64,000 nucleotides of DNA from Mastigias papua (GCA_964019165.1 OZ025271.1:12627759-12691758), one strand, 5' to 3'. Positions 22,050 through 34,979 are shown, counted from the stretch's first letter. Notes: a model not told the origin generated them from the letters alone. Program-made: numbers and translations.

Positions 22050-25000
22050 TCATAAAGACAGAGTAGACATTCTCCTTCTCCATATTCTGCAGGGTTTGCA
22101 TGCACCCGCTTGTCCAATTGAAACATATATTTGTGGGCTCTTTTTGACATTCCCTGTCTTCATATCATGAAAATCTTCCAATAATTGGCTGTTCAATAGA
22201 CTCTCTCCTTTTCCAATTGATAGACAGTCTAATTGTTTACATTCTGCAGAATTTCCAATATTGCGTCATCCCATAGACGACTCACTTTTTTGAGAATAGC
22301 TTAGACATTCTCCTCCTCCACATTCTGCAGAATTGTTTAATAGACACTTAGTAGTGTGGGCATATTTTAAATGATTCTAAGTCTTCTGATAATGAAGAGT
22401 TTAAGCATATTTATACCTTCAATAGTCACATTTGTTGCATATAGTAGTAGACTGCCTAGATATTCATCCTCTGCAGAACATAGACACTCATTTCATTTCA
22501 ACATGTCCTCTCGTCACATAGACACTCATTTCTATCTGGGTACATTAGCATTCTAATTCTTTTCTTTCTGCTAAATTTTGACATATCATATTGCCTACTG
22601 GGCATTCAACTTTATGTAGATAGTTGCGTCCTTTATATTTGTCATATTCTGCATCATTCACATACTTGTTTTCCATTCGTTCAGTAGAGACTTTTCCATG
22701 TTGATTGTTTAGAAATTCTGATTCCTTATAATCTGCCAAATTTGGACATAGCCTCTCTTACAACAGAAACTCATTTTATGCAGACAGTTAAGATATTATA
22801 AGTCATCATTTTCTGCAGACATTCTAAATATCCTTGTCTACAATGGATACTCTTACTTATATCTAGATATTAGATAATTTAATTCTTCATATTCTGCAGA
22901 ATTTGCAAATTTCCATTTCTTCCATGGAAAGTCATTTCCATATTGGGTAATTTAGACATTCTCTTTCTCCATATAATGAAGTCATTACATGTATCCATTT
23001 GCACAATAAATGCGCATCTTTGCATGCAGATAGCTTACACATTGTAATTTTAGCTATTTTAGTTTTTGATATTTGATTTTATTCTGCGGAACTTCGACAT
23101 ATCCTTTCTTCCATTAGAAACTCATGTTTTTGCAGATAATTTAGATATTATAATTCGTCGTATTCTATTTGGCACAATTTTCGCGTATCCATTCATTACT
23201 AAAACGCTCATTTTTATGCACATGTTTTCGATATTCCAGTTCATCATATATTCCCAATATATTTTTATGTTCATATACATGACTTTATAATTCTCCATTT
23301 TCTACATAATTTGCACATATTAATTCGTCCAATAGACACTCACTCATTTATTGTACGTAAAGTAGGCATCCTCCTGCGTAGTGTACATTATTTGCATGCG
23401 TCCATTTTTCCACTACACAGTTATTTGTATGCAGCTATATTAAACATTCTAATACGTCATGTTCTGCAGAATTTGCGCATATCTTCTCATATAATAAACA
23501 TTTGTTACAGTATATAGTTTATACATGTATAAAATTAGGAGAACTAGGAGAATGTCTTAATGGGCGAGTGGCAAAGTGGTTAGAGCGCTTGACTTCTGTG
23601 CGAAACATCGATGGTTCGAGCCGAACCTTCGGATCACAGTTGGGATGCTCGCTCGCTGTTCACGCAGCAGCAAATGGGTACCTGATGGCAACACTGGGGA
23701 AGTTAAAGACGGCGAGGAAAGGAACTGGCCACCCTACCTCACTATAACGGCTGCTCAGGATAAGTGTCCCTCTAACGGGCATTCCCCAATGCACGAAATC
23801 GTACATGGGATTCACCATTACCTAGGAGAATGTCTACTTTATGCACAATAAGTGATTTTCTGTGGCTCGATTAGATATGCAAAAATTCTGCAAAAACTAA
23901 CCAAGAAGAATGTTTAAACTATACCCATAGCATATCCAATAGTCCATTATACATTTACATTTATATAGATATTTATGACATTCTAATTGTTCATTTTCTT
24001 CCAAAATAAGACATACTCCTTTGTCCAAAAGACACTCATCTTTTGAATATAGTTTAGACATTCTCATTGTTCATATCTCGTCTAACGTGATCATATCATT
24101 TCATCCAATAGACACTCATGTTTACGTCAACAGCTCAATCATTCTAATCGATTAGTTCTTGCTGAATGTTCACATGTCTATTCGTCTCACAGACCCTCAA
24201 TTATTACAAGTAGACGTTCTTCTTCTGCATATTCTGCAGAATGTGCACGTATCCATTGATTCAGTAGACACTTATGTTTATGCAGGTAGTTGTCAAATTC
24301 TGATTTTTCACTTTCTAGTGAATTTGCGCAGATCTTCTAACAGACACTCAATTGTATGTATATAGCACAGGTCCATTTGTATAGTACACATCGATTTGCA
24401 CATATCCATTTGAACAATAGATACGGTTATTGTATATAGTTCAGATACAGTAATGCTTGCGTTTTTTGCAGAATTGGCACAGATCTTTTCGTCTAATAGA
24501 CACTGCAATGTAGTGTATTGTTTAGATGTTAGAACTCACAAGACTCAGAAGAAAATAGATATGTCTTTTCTTCCAGTAGATACTCATTGTTGTTGTTGTT
24601 GTGTGCATATGTTATATAATCAAATCGCTAAGTTCTGCAGATTTTGAACATTCCCATAATTTCTTTATGCATTCTTCTCAGTTTACATACATTAAAAAGT
24701 CTACATGTTTGTATTCTACAAAACTTCTACCTTTCCATACTGTACAAATGCTTTTATTTAGATAGTGTACACATTCCACTTCATTACATTCTGCTGATTG
24801 ACATTTTCCTTCAAATTTTACAAAACGTTATCATATCTTCTTTTCCACAGGACACTAATTTTTATGTGGATTGTTTACACATTCAAGTTTTTCGCATTCT
24901 CTAGAATCTGCGCTTCTCAATTCACCCTATACACAGTCACTTGTATGCATATCTAATTCTTTATTGTGCTGCGAGATGTGCACAAGTCTTTTCACTTTTT

Positions 25001-25060
25001 GACATTCATTTCCTTGTGCATATTGTAGACACTCTGGCTCTATACCTTCAGCAGAAAGAA
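22050..25060 (+). repeat. Diverged ~80-bp tandem satellite
   Basis: A unit resembling TTTAGACATTCTAATTCTTC, then ATATTCTGCAGAATTTGCAC, then ATATCCATTCGTCCAATAGA, then CACTCATTTTTATGCAGATA recurs with spacing near 77-83 bases (TTCTGCAGAA-type cores at about 22247, 22325, 22889, 23081, 23461, 24232). Copies differ by 20-40 percent with indels, so the array is old. Short open frames in it are by-products of the repeat. It is interrupted by the SINE at 23558. Confidence 0.8.
23558..23821 (+). mobile_element. tRNA-derived SINE
   Basis: The 5' part reads like a tRNA: GTGGCAAAGTGGTTAGAGCG (A box, from 23568) and GGTTCGAGCC (B box, 23613-23622), about 45 bases apart, an RNA polymerase III internal promoter. 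A ~190-base non-tRNA body follows. The element is flanked by a perfect 14-base duplication CTAGGAGAATGTCT (23544-23557 and 23822-23835), the mark of LINE-driven insertion. There is no poly(A) tail; the 3' end is ATGGGATTCACCATTAC. GC-rich against the satellite around it, and well preserved. Confidence 0.88.
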
Positions 25061-25454
25061 AATTAAATCTTTCAGCATACATTCATTTTCATTCCATATA
25101 ATTCATTTCATATATTTCATATAACTCTGTTAGAACTTTATCATTGAGAAGTATCTTTTAATAATAATCTTTACAATTTCAATACCCACATAGTTGACAT
25201 AAGAAAAATGCAGTTAAATCACGTGTGTCTTATTGTTTGCAAACACAAATATACATTTTGTTATAAGAAACATGTCTATAAAAACACGAGGCTGAAATTA
25301 GCCAAAAGTTAAGAAACATTTAAGAAACATGGTCAGGCTGAGCTTTGAAAGTAAACTTTAAAAAACAGTTGTGGTAGGAAATTTTTTATAGGATAGAATA
25401 ATTTCACATGACATCCATCTCTTAACTGTTTGTTAACTGCTGTATGAAATTGTT

Positions 25455-25693
25455 TTAAGAAGTTTGCAAAGGACCATCAGTGCTTCCATCATCATCTAAT
25501 TCTACACTCATTTCTGCCTTCAATCCATCACTCTCGATCATGTTGATAGGCTCGTCTCCAACAATCTGTGGCAAAACATCATCCAACTCCTGGTTATCTT
25601 GAGTGCTTGATGTTTGATCTAGAGTGAAGACTGGCGGAACGAGGTAATTTGATAGACCCTCTGACTGCACTATGTTGTCATCGATGTTTGTTT
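25455..25693 (-). CDS. Possible acidic C-terminal exon, unknown protein
   Basis: After a candidate acceptor TTGTAATAG, the minus strand is open for 79 codons to a stop (ETNIDDNIVQSEGLSNY at the start, STDGPLQTS at the end). The composition is rich in D, E, S, T, N and Q, like a disordered activation or tail region, and unlike the leucine/phenylalanine-rich chance frames nearby. No domain is recognised. No good upstream exon or polyadenylation signal was found. Flanking sequence has short direct repeats (TAAGAAACATTTAAGAAACA at 25309 and 25714), so it could instead belong to an unidentified repeat. Confidence 0.3.
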
Positions 25694-26999
25694 CTATTAC
25701 AAGCTTCAAGAATTTTAAGAAACATTTAAGAAACATTTGAGGCTGGAATTAGCAATCTATTATGAAACATCCAGGCTGAAAGCAGAATGTTTGTTTCTTG
25801 TAAAAATCACGTGTACTCAAGTTTTTTCGTTTCATTTCAGGATTGTGACATGAAACATTGAGAAGACTGTTCAACAAACGAACTTGAATTAACATGACAC
25901 TTTAGTTATCAATGTTATATAATGTGACAGTGTATACATAAGTTTAGGATATTAGGCCATATCTTTGTGATAGACGAACTTCTACAGTCAACTGGAGATG
26001 TGTGCAACTGTCGATATGCTGTTTAAAACATCAATGGCCTTTTTTGTTTTTTTTATGTAATGTTTTAGGGCAATATATGCTATTTGTGCTGTTTTATGTT
26101 ACCTAGTTTTGTTTTAAAGGAAGAATACTCATGAGCTCGATCATCTACTCTATCTGTGTTATCAATTATCTTCAATTAAGTCTCCAAACTGTTCAAATAG
26201 GCAATTTCTGAATATAAACAAACTCTAGACATCCCAGAAGCCTACTTTGCAAAATATTGCTCTCTTCTTGATGTAGGATCATATTCTACAATCTTAGTAA
26301 ATGAATTAAAATACAGTATATTCATCGTCTCACAAGTGTCTGATTTGATAGGTTAAATTTAATGCAATATTTCAGCACAGCAAAACTAATCTAAAACGCT
26401 CCACCCCTTCCCCCCTCCCATACAATGGTGTACAATGTATGCGCTTGTTGCATTCACATGTACATTGTCTAGATCTAATGTATCTATTTGATAAACAATA
26501 TATATCTCTTAGTAATCATGTGTTGCTATAAGTACTTTTGGATTTCATGCACTAGAGAAAAGGCTAAGATCATTAGAAGGTGTTCTTGTCATGCACAAGT
26601 AGAATTGCTATTGATATATTCTTTAAATATACATTAAATTATAGAAGGGAATAGCTCCAAAAACCATGTCCTATTTTTCAAGCTTCTCGAACATTCTCCT
26701 TTTCAAGGGTTTGATTTCTGTGACACTTTTCTCCGGACCATTTCACAAGCTGTCCATTTATCGCCGAAGGTGAAAACTACCCTTTTTCGAGTAGCATCCC
26801 AAGAAAAAGACGACACCAATTGATTTGACTTGCAAATAACAGGATTGTATTTTCGTACAAGGAAGAAAACACTTCAATTAAAATAAAGCTATGCACAAGG
26901 GTCACGGCCAAATCGAGGGACGGTTAATCGAGCTACGGTTAATCGAGGAAGTACTGAGAAGATTTCATTAATTATGATTAATGACATATATATCATATA

Positions 27000-27184
27000 T
27001 ATATTTTGCCAAAATTTCTCAATATTATAAAATCAGATAGTACACGAAGAAAATCGACTATGTTTTTAACTTTCCAAGACATGTTTCGGCTTGGTACTCA
27101 AACCATCATCAGTTGAAATGACTAAGATAACGTTACAAAAAATAAGACCTATGCACTATCAATCGAATATATTAATCGAACAGA
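27000..27184 (-). mobile_element. Solo Penelope-type terminus
   Basis: Shares with the inverted terminus at 13715-13890 the blocks AATCGAATATATTAATCGAA, CATCATCAGT and AAGACAT(G/A)TTTC in the same order. No coding part adjoins it, so it is an isolated or heavily truncated copy. AT-rich simple sequence follows at 27186-27222. Confidence 0.6.
27078..27112 (-). ncRNA. Hammerhead-like motif in the solo Penelope terminus
   Basis: On the minus strand CTGATGA is followed by a stem GGTTTG/CAAGCC (one G-T pair) and then GAAA and CATGTC. The stem bases differ from the copy at 18586, yet pairing is kept, which supports a real structure. Confidence 0.5.
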
Positions 27185-28025
27185 GGATATATATATACAT
27201 GATATATATATATATATACATGATTATAGAGTAATTTTTAAGCAGCCTCTATTTGCGGAGAATTCCATTCTCGCAAACGAGGTGGAAGTTTGCAAGATGG
27301 CGTCCGAAAATGTTATCTTGTGCAATCAAAACAATCTTATCAGAATTGCAATTATTAGTGTAACCAGCTAAGTCATTCAGGTAGGCATGTAATGGAATAC
27401 ATTGGTTTGTATGTATTCATGATTGGTCTATGGATCGTGCAATATGTGAACACTGCTATCATATTGTGCCAGTCACCAGCAGCCCAGTTTGCAAGTTAAG
27501 GAAAAAGTCATATCTTGTATGGAAAACAGGTGAGTAAGTTGAGCTGATATATATACTGAACTACACTAAACATGTAACTCCTTCCTTGTAAGTAAGGATT
27601 TTTATGTCTGTGCTTGTGGTGAGGCGAAATAACACGTTCAGTTTTAAGCTATTTATATTTGCATTTGGAACTTTATTTATTTACTCATAGGTGGCTGGAC
27701 GCTTGACTAACCCTGGGTAAACTTATGTGTAGAAAAACAATCAGTTCGTGATTGCTGTTAGGACATTGGGGTCATTTGGAAAGTTTTGGTCTTGAATTTT
27801 TGGTTCTATAGATTTTTCTTAGGGATATATACATTTGGCTGTAAAGATATAGGTTAATTTTGCCTAAGTCTTGAGTAACACAACGTAATAATTTAGTGGC
27901 TTTTCAGTTCAATAGTTTATTTCAAATCTTTGTTAGGACGCTAGATTGCTTATAGTCATCTCGGGAGATAAGCATTCTAAAATGAAAAGAGATGTGTGAA
28001 AATTAAACCCTAGAAAATGCAGGCT

Positions 28026-28241
28026 TCAGTTATTTGAAGAACCAAAAGTCAAACTGTCCCCCTTGGCACCAACCATGGTTGTTCCTCTGGGGCAGGGGAC
28101 AGCATCAGGCAAGTTAAAGCAGGTACCATAACTAAATTTAAGAGGCCTGCTGGCTCTAGCTCTCAGAAATGCTTTGTGAGCAACTATACTTGCACAGTTG
28201 AGCATTTTTCTTGATGCATTCTTCAAACTGTTATTTGCCAA
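28026..28241 (-). other. Open frame of unknown origin
   Basis: A 71-codon minus-strand frame with an unusually non-AT-biased composition (MANNSLKNASRKMLNCASIV, then FLRARASRPLKFSYGTCFNL and a PCPRGTTMVGAKGDSLTFGS tail). I recognise no family. It could be a fragment of an exon, a processed pseudogene or a repeat. The surrounding 27.2-30.2 kb has no other gene that I can support. Confidence 0.2.
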
Positions 28242-28321
28242 GGGCTTGTTTCAATGTTTACCCTATCCACTATTACATTGCTGCATTGTCATTGTCATTG
28301 TCATTGGCATCTATAAAGTGC

Positions 28322-28397
28322 AGGTCAACAGGTCATGTAAAATGTAGGTCAAAGGTCATGTAAAATGCAGGTCACAGGTCATGTAAAAATGCAGGTC
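28322..28397 (+). repeat. Tandem AGGTCA direct repeats (DR1-like)
   Basis: About three units of ~24 bases, each with AGGTCA half-sites: a DR2 at 28322-28335, a perfect DR1 AGGTCAAAGGTCA at 28346-28358, a DR1 AGGTCACAGGTCA at 28369-28381, and a single half-site at about 28392. Each is followed by TGTAAAATGCAGG-like sequence. DR1 is the classical site for RXR/HNF4-type nuclear receptors. The adjoining 28286-28306 is a short TGTCAT microsatellite. Binding is not shown by sequence alone. Confidence 0.6.
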
Positions 28398-30229
28398 ACA
28401 CTGGCTGCTACTTGTATTTTTACGAGGAGGCCATTCAATTCAATCTATGTCATATTGAAGAAAGGCTTGGAGGACATGAATAAGTTCATCAAAGAATCTG
28501 ATAATATCTCCAGATAATATGTTGATATCTTGGTCAAGCAGTCATGATGCATGTCCATATCAATATGCAATAATCAGACTGCTGTGTGCTTACTTTGTAA
28601 CTAGCTTAGCATTTTGTGTTTTGACCAAATTTTCTATGAAACATCTCAGGTGATATTTTATTGAAATTGGAATCAGGTATGTTGAATTCTAACCCTTGTG
28701 TGTATAGCACATTGTAGTACTGACTGGATTTTACAATGTGTTTGGGACACATTGTGTTGTATGGGTATTTCACTCATAACTAGACTTGAAACATTTGCCA
28801 GAATGCATGGGGATTAATTTCCAAGGTAAAGATAATAGCATATTTAATAGCAGTATCCAAATCTACCTTGGTCATCTCCACAATTTCTTGGAATAACTGA
28901 ATCAAAACCAACAAAGAGCAGCAGTATAATAATGAACTTCCAAATAAAATTTTTCTAAACAATATGAATACAATCTTTTATGACTGGTTTCTACAACATA
29001 TGTTTAATAAATAACATAAGTGATCTGGATTACTCCAACTCTCCCACACTCCCTAATCTCCAATGGCCAATGTTTACAAGTGTATGTTTGCCTCTCTACT
29101 TCTCCATGTCATTAGTTCTTCTCTCTATATTTGGTCAAATCCTCATTTACACTGTTTTCTGCACATTCTATTCCCTCACTTGACAATCAGTTAGTACTTG
29201 CAAGCTGTGTAGAACTGAAAAGCAAAAAATATACAGTAGGTGGATGCAAGTCTTTCCCACTGACTTAACCACTTAAAAATTTCCATGTATTTTGTCTATT
29301 GTGTGCCATGATCTGCATTGTATTTGACCTGGTAACCTGCTTTTATAGTAGCCCCCCTTGTTCTAGGTTATTTGTTGAAGCATAAAATTTGCTTAGTTAT
29401 GAAATAACTGTAGCTATTTTCTTTTGAATTACTTAATTTGCCCTTTGTGCAAGGCATTGGGTGAGAGTCCAGAAATATTTCCAACTTTTCACTTGCTGTC
29501 AAATCTTCATCATAACTTTTCCTCTTTTAAGACAATCAAAAGTAGCCAAAGTTCTCAAACTCTGCATTGTGTATATCTCAAAAACTTGAACTGTGGAATG
29601 AATATGCATTTCATTGTCAATGTCTCATTAACTGAAAACTTTGTTAAAGCTGTATTGTTAATGCAAATTACTAAACCTTCCTCAAGTACAACAAAGAGAG
29701 CAAAATCTTAATCTGGCTCAGATCTGTAGAGCTGTGACTTTTTCTGGACTCTGCATTTTGTTGTGTCCATATGGTTTCAAATGATGTAGGATGGAGGAGG
29801 GGAGTAGATCATAATATGGGTGTCCAAAATGGAAGTTTGTCTTAACTTTTGTTTCATGATCTTATTGAGATATTTGCTCATTTTATATACCCTTAGATGC
29901 ACCAGTTTCATACTTCCAAATTCTTACTTTTAATCCCTCTTGATAGAGTTTTTCCCCCTACTGAGATGTACATATCAATAACAATGATTTGTTTTATATT
30001 TTCTTTTCAAATCCAAGACAGACTGTAATCTTTTACTCACTTGCTCACAAATAGACATGTTGGTTCCTTACTCACCTTGGCTCTCTGATGACTTAATATT
30101 CAATCAGCTTTATGTATATTTGGTCACAAATATATTATTTTATGAGCATCAGTCTGATCTTCAACTATTGCAGCGTTTTACTACAGCCCATATGCTTAAC
30201 ACCAATGATTTATACTAAAATAAAAAACA

Positions 30230-30800
30230 AGAAATTACACTAGTCTGATTTTAATTGACTTGAGGAAGGATTTCAACACAGTTGATCTGGAAGCCCAACT
30301 CAAAAATCAAAATGTATGAAGTACTTTATCTTGTGCATGATTGGCTCATAACATACTTGGATAACATTAAGCAATTTTGCATGCTAAATGGCACTCCGTC
30401 TTATGTTAAAGAAACAATTTATGGAGGTCCTGTAAGCTACTGCCTTCATCCATATCCACTCTTTATGTACATCAATGATTTGCCTCTTTCTTTGCAGAAA
30501 TCTACTCTCAGCATATATGCTGGCCTTTCAATGAGTAAATTGGATGTGCACTGCCAATCTTGCATGTGGGGTTGTTTGCGCATGCTAAAAATTCAATTTT
30601 TAGAGCTTTCCTTAGTACTTGGATGCATACTTTTCATAAAACTGGAGAGAGCTACAAATAGAGTGCACGAATTGAGCTGGGGGCGTGCCTGTGCATTCGT
30701 GTGCCATCATGCACATCTCATTGAAAGACCTGTATATGCCAATGATACAGCCCTTTCCCTCTCTTCAGAACACTGTAATGAACTACACTTCCCCTAAACT
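30230..30800 (+). pseudogene. Old non-LTR reverse transcriptase relic, core
   Basis: LILIDLRKDFNTVD (about 30247-30288) matches the first catalytic box of LINE reverse transcriptases (usually F-x-D-x-x-K-A-F-D). VHDWLITYLDN, the degraded GGPVSYCLHPYPLFMYINDL (normally PQGS-LGPLLF-YINDL) and a later VYANDTALSLSSE (normally YADDT) follow in order. About 180 bases between the YIND and the YANDT parts look like an insertion or duplication. Frameshifts and stops are plentiful. Confidence 0.7.
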
Positions 30801-31989
30801 TAAATCAATTGAAGTTGCAAGAGTGACTTCATGTATATAAACTTTCTTTGAATGTTGTGAGGGTACAGCCACTTCTTGTAGTCTCTGCTCCAAACATCTG
30901 TAAGAATGACAGCCACCATGAAAACCAGAAGATAGTTAGCTCAACTAGGACAAACATCATAGTTACAAGCCTTTTGGAATATGTTGAAGTAAGATTTTAT
31001 ATGTCTAATGATCACATGACAATGAAAGGCTTCCATTTTAAGTTACCAGTTTTTGTTGCCTCCTAATTAGTAACCATGGAGGAGAAAACTGACTTGCCTA
31101 AGAAATTCAAGCATTGTTTGTACTCAGTGTAAATCAGGCTGTGCCTTGAAAGGTTCTTGATTAAGCACAAGTGTTTAAAATATGATTGTTTTTAGAGCAT
31201 GATTAATTGACCACCAGGAGTCTTGACATTGCATCTTAAGAACATCCTTTCCCTTTATCACAGGCAAAGGCTTCCCTAAATTTCCATTCAAATCATCATT
31301 AAACTAATGTTTTAAGACCATGTGTAGGTCTGGGTAATGCAGAATCATCTTTTCTCACACTGCTGAGTTGATAGTCATACCCTGCAAGTGAATCACAACT
31401 TGTAATTCAGCACTCGTCTTATATGCTAGGTAGGAACAGTTCTAGGTTGGAGTCCCCATTTTGTTTTGCTTGACTTAAGTCTTGTCTATATATTTTTAAA
31501 GCATTCTTAAGAGGGGTGCAAAACAGAGCTCCCAACCTGTTCAAGGATATCATTTTCTAGGGCACCTTTGTTTTGCTCAGGGCAAGACCTGATAGATATT
31601 TAATTTCTTGGTTTCCTATATTAAAGTGTATTTGAAAGATATCTCCATTTTGTACACCTTCTTTCAATGCCCACTGTTAATCCACCTGGAATGTCTTGCT
31701 TTTTCTTAGAAACCATTGAGAAAAATACTCTCACTGCAAGCATTTAATTGTATTCCTCACTATTGGCACACTCTTTGCCAAATCAAAAATAATTTAAGTT
31801 TCAGATTGCATGATGGTGGATGGTTAACTTGGCCAATAGAGTATCAATTAGTTCACATGTAAAATCAGAAAATCATAATCATGGCTGGTCAACTATTAGT
31901 GACTTTGTAGAAGGAAGACAGCTACAATGATAGTGCAGATTTTTAATTCACTGACTCAGCCTCTTTTAGAGGATTACTCTTACAATTAC

Positions 31990-32640
31990 TCTTATAGAAA
32001 AGTTACTATACTCATCAAAAGCTGATCATTGAATACTATATATCATCATCCAGTTCATCAGAAGAGAGATGGAAACTATGCAAATATACTGATACTGTGA
32101 AGGCCATGGCAAATTGAGCCCTTGCTCTTATTACGTATTCCAAGAAATATCTACCACCTGAGATACTCAATGAAATATACAGAGGAATTGTTGAGCCCCC
32201 TTGTAGGTACAGTTGTTCCATAAGGGGCTGCCTTTAGTGAATCAATAATTGACATCTTGCAAGAAATTCAAGAGAAAATGCTGCTAGAGTTGTAAGCAAC
32301 AACCAATATCATGCTTCTTCTGCTCCTGCAATCCAGAATCTTTGTTATTCAATCAGCAGTGACCTTGTAAGAAAAGAAACAGCCACATTTACATACAATT
32401 CTTTAAATTCACTAGCCCAGGCATATGTGAGAGAATTACATAGAATTACATAGTTGTAAAATGCTTTACTACACAAGAACAGTTAATATGCTCATCAGAA
32501 ACTGGTCTTACATTGCACACCCTAAAAAAGCCAATGGCCAGAAGCATTTTATAATCATAGTGCAAAAATTTGGAACAATCTATAAATAGAAACAAAACTT
32601 GCACCCACCCTCAAAAGCCTGCAAGGACTCTGATACAGAT
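31990..32640 (+). pseudogene. Old non-LTR reverse transcriptase relic, C-terminal part
   Basis: Fragments align with the segment after the RT core of the same kind of LINE: ALITYSKKYLPPEILNEIYR and GIVEPPCRYSCSIRGC, then ARVVSNNQYHASSA, LVRKETATFTYNSLNSLA and KIWNNL. They lie downstream of, and in the same strand as, the core relic at 30230, so one insertion is likely, separated by ~1.2 kb of decayed sequence. A remnant of RNA-binding or telomeric function is not implied. Confidence 0.65.
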
Positions 32641-32659
32641 TTTATTTCAGATCTACATT

Positions 32660-34500
32660 CCTTCTTTATTCTATTATTTTTGCAAAATATATTTTGAATT
32701 AGGCATGTAAACATCTTTTGTTCTTAATCCTGCATTTATTTAGTTTTCATTTTTATCTATATTTTATTTTGAATTTTAAGTTAAAGCAGAATCAGCAATG
32801 ATTTGTTACAAGCTATGGTTTTTGACTATACACTAGAACCTCTTCAACTATCAGTTTTGTAGATTGTGGTTGAAGTTTTAGCCCCAAACCCCCACTGATT
32901 AATCTATATCAGTAAAAGTCAATCAGAGATTGTGCTCTCTTTATTGTGCAAAGGAGATATTCTGTTGCTAGATTGGCCATCTTGAATGTACATTTTGCTT
33001 GTTACTTCCAACAAATGACCTGTCATCCTTTCAAAATTGGTTGAAGTTCAATTTGCTCTATTTTCAGAACAAGAAGATATGTTGGGCTAAAATTTCCAAA
33101 TCTTGTTTATCTCTTGGTTATCTATCTTACATTTAAAAATCAACTAGCACTAAGATGGTTGGTTGCATGTCCACTGATTTTGTCCCTCTTGGATGTGAAA
33201 CACCCTTTATCCACTGTTTCTTTGAAAAGCCACTGTACGCAGTATACATTGTCACATTGGCAACCTGAAATCTGACACCCCCTCTTCAATAAAATATTAT
33301 AGTGTCAGCACTGGGCCCATATTGTTATGTTTAGTTAAAGACTATATTGTTGAAAAATTTAGTCACCACAGTAACTTTGGATGCATGAAATCTAATTTGT
33401 TCAAGGGAGGGACCAACCCCTAAACTGTCAATGCATACATCTCTTGTATACAGCCAGGATCCCTCCATAATTCAAGCACAGGCCCCATGATTGATTGGCA
33501 TCATTAATCAGTAATCAATCATAGATTTGTATTATCTGTGCTCTTTATTGTGATCTCACATGCTATCTTTATTGTGCATAGAACACATTCAATTTTTTGA
33601 TGTATGCTCTATGATTTTATGATATTTTGATATAAAAAGTTAGTCCTTATTATTTCTGGTATAGTTGATTGAATTTTAGTTCAATTGACTTTCAAATTTG
33701 TATCAATAGAAATGTTGTCAAATCAAAGAACTTAAGTATTTGTTCATGTTAGTTCTATAACTTATCGAATTGCAGTGAACATATATTGATAAGTTATTGA
33801 GAAATTCCTTTGACATCATTGTGTAAGTCTTTTGTAGTGGTATTGCAGTCACATTTGTAAAAGTGTCAACTGAATTTAATAATAATTAGAAGGACATTTT
33901 GGTTTTTACATGCAATGGTAGTTTGTAAAGCCTTATGAAGTCTGCATATTACCAATGATCAATTGAATTGTCTGTTTGTTGTTTTCTCAGGTCTCTTTTT
34001 TCAAGTACTCTAGAGCTGTTATGACTATTTTTTCATCAACTCAATAGAGCCTTTGGTCATATAAAAAAGTCATTTCTTCCTTGACCCTGACACAAATGTC
34101 AAAATTGAGAACGTCAATGTTTATTGTCTAAAACTGAGAACATTAATTTCCATATCTGTTTATTCCATAATATTACTTTTTTCAACTAGAAGTATATTTT
34201 GGTATTTGGTATATGGTTCAAAGAAAGAGTACCCTTCTGCACAAAGTGATTCAAAAATAATGGTGACATATAAAAATGACATATGAAATTTATCATCAAA
34301 CTTGAAAGAGAAGTGAGAAAAATTCTTTTAAGTATTTCTCTGTGTTAAACTCTAAAGATTACTATTCAAGTCTTGATTGTTTTTAAGTAATTGTCCCTTT
34401 TCACCTTCATTGAGAAATAGACACCAAATCGCACGTCATGGCAACTTTGTAGGACGATCCAACAACTGACTAACGCCTTCAGCAAATATTTCTGGCATCA
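32660..34500. other. No gene recognised
   Basis: AT-rich and low in CpG, like the LINE relic before it. No exons, terminal repeats or tandem structure are convincing. Confidence 0.45.
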
Positions 34501-34509
34501 TATTTGTTA

Positions 34510-34947
34510 TTGACCAATCAGATTGCTCCATTTTAGCCCTTTTGGCGGCTGAGGCTAGAGCCGTCATCTACTGTTTTAGAGCAAAATTAGCAGCCCTTGG
34601 CCGCGAGATTGGCCGCAACTTGACTTTTTGGGACTCTTTTGTTTTTTCAACCAATCAGATTCCAATATTCTGCTGTTGATTGTATATTTACCCAGTAAAA
34701 TAGCTTTATTGTACAATAGCCAATTATTCCAACAACCATTCAACATGTTGTATTTGAATATTCTCGTTTGTCCTCTAACCAATGACATTTGATCAATTCT
34801 TTGAATTATTGGCCAATCACAGACCGTAATTTGAATTAACATTGAAATATCGTCCAATCAGGTAGTTCTAGTTTCAAATTTTCTATTGTATTTTCCTTTG
34901 TTTTCTAGCCAATCAAGGAAGTTCAAATATCGTCGTTATCAGCCTCA
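34510..34947 (+). promoter_or_regulatory. CCAAT-box cluster, probable promoter
   Basis: Seven CCAAT motifs in one orientation: GACCAATCAG (34513), AACCAATCAG (34650), AGCCAATTAT (34719), AACCAATGAC (34779), GGCCAATCAC (34811), GTCCAATCAG (34853) and AGCCAATCAA (34909). Five have the CCAATCA form preferred by NF-Y. They end about 40 bases before a GC-richer TTTCCGGCC block (34949) that resembles a pyrimidine-rich start site, itself followed by a splice donor. No TATA box is seen at the usual distance. Such clusters are typical of broadly expressed or cell-cycle genes. Confidence 0.55.
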
Positions 34948-34948
34948 T

Positions 34949-34979
34949 TTCCGGCCTTCAGTTCAGCAGAAAGACGGGG
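34949..34979 (+). other. Candidate non-coding first exon
   Basis: From TTTCCGGCCTTCAGTTCAGC to AAGACGGG, ending at GGG|GTAAGAAA (donor G at 34980). It lies directly below the CCAAT cluster. It has no ATG. The length and start are approximate because the transcription start is inferred only from the pyrimidine-rich initiator-like sequence. Confidence 0.4.
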
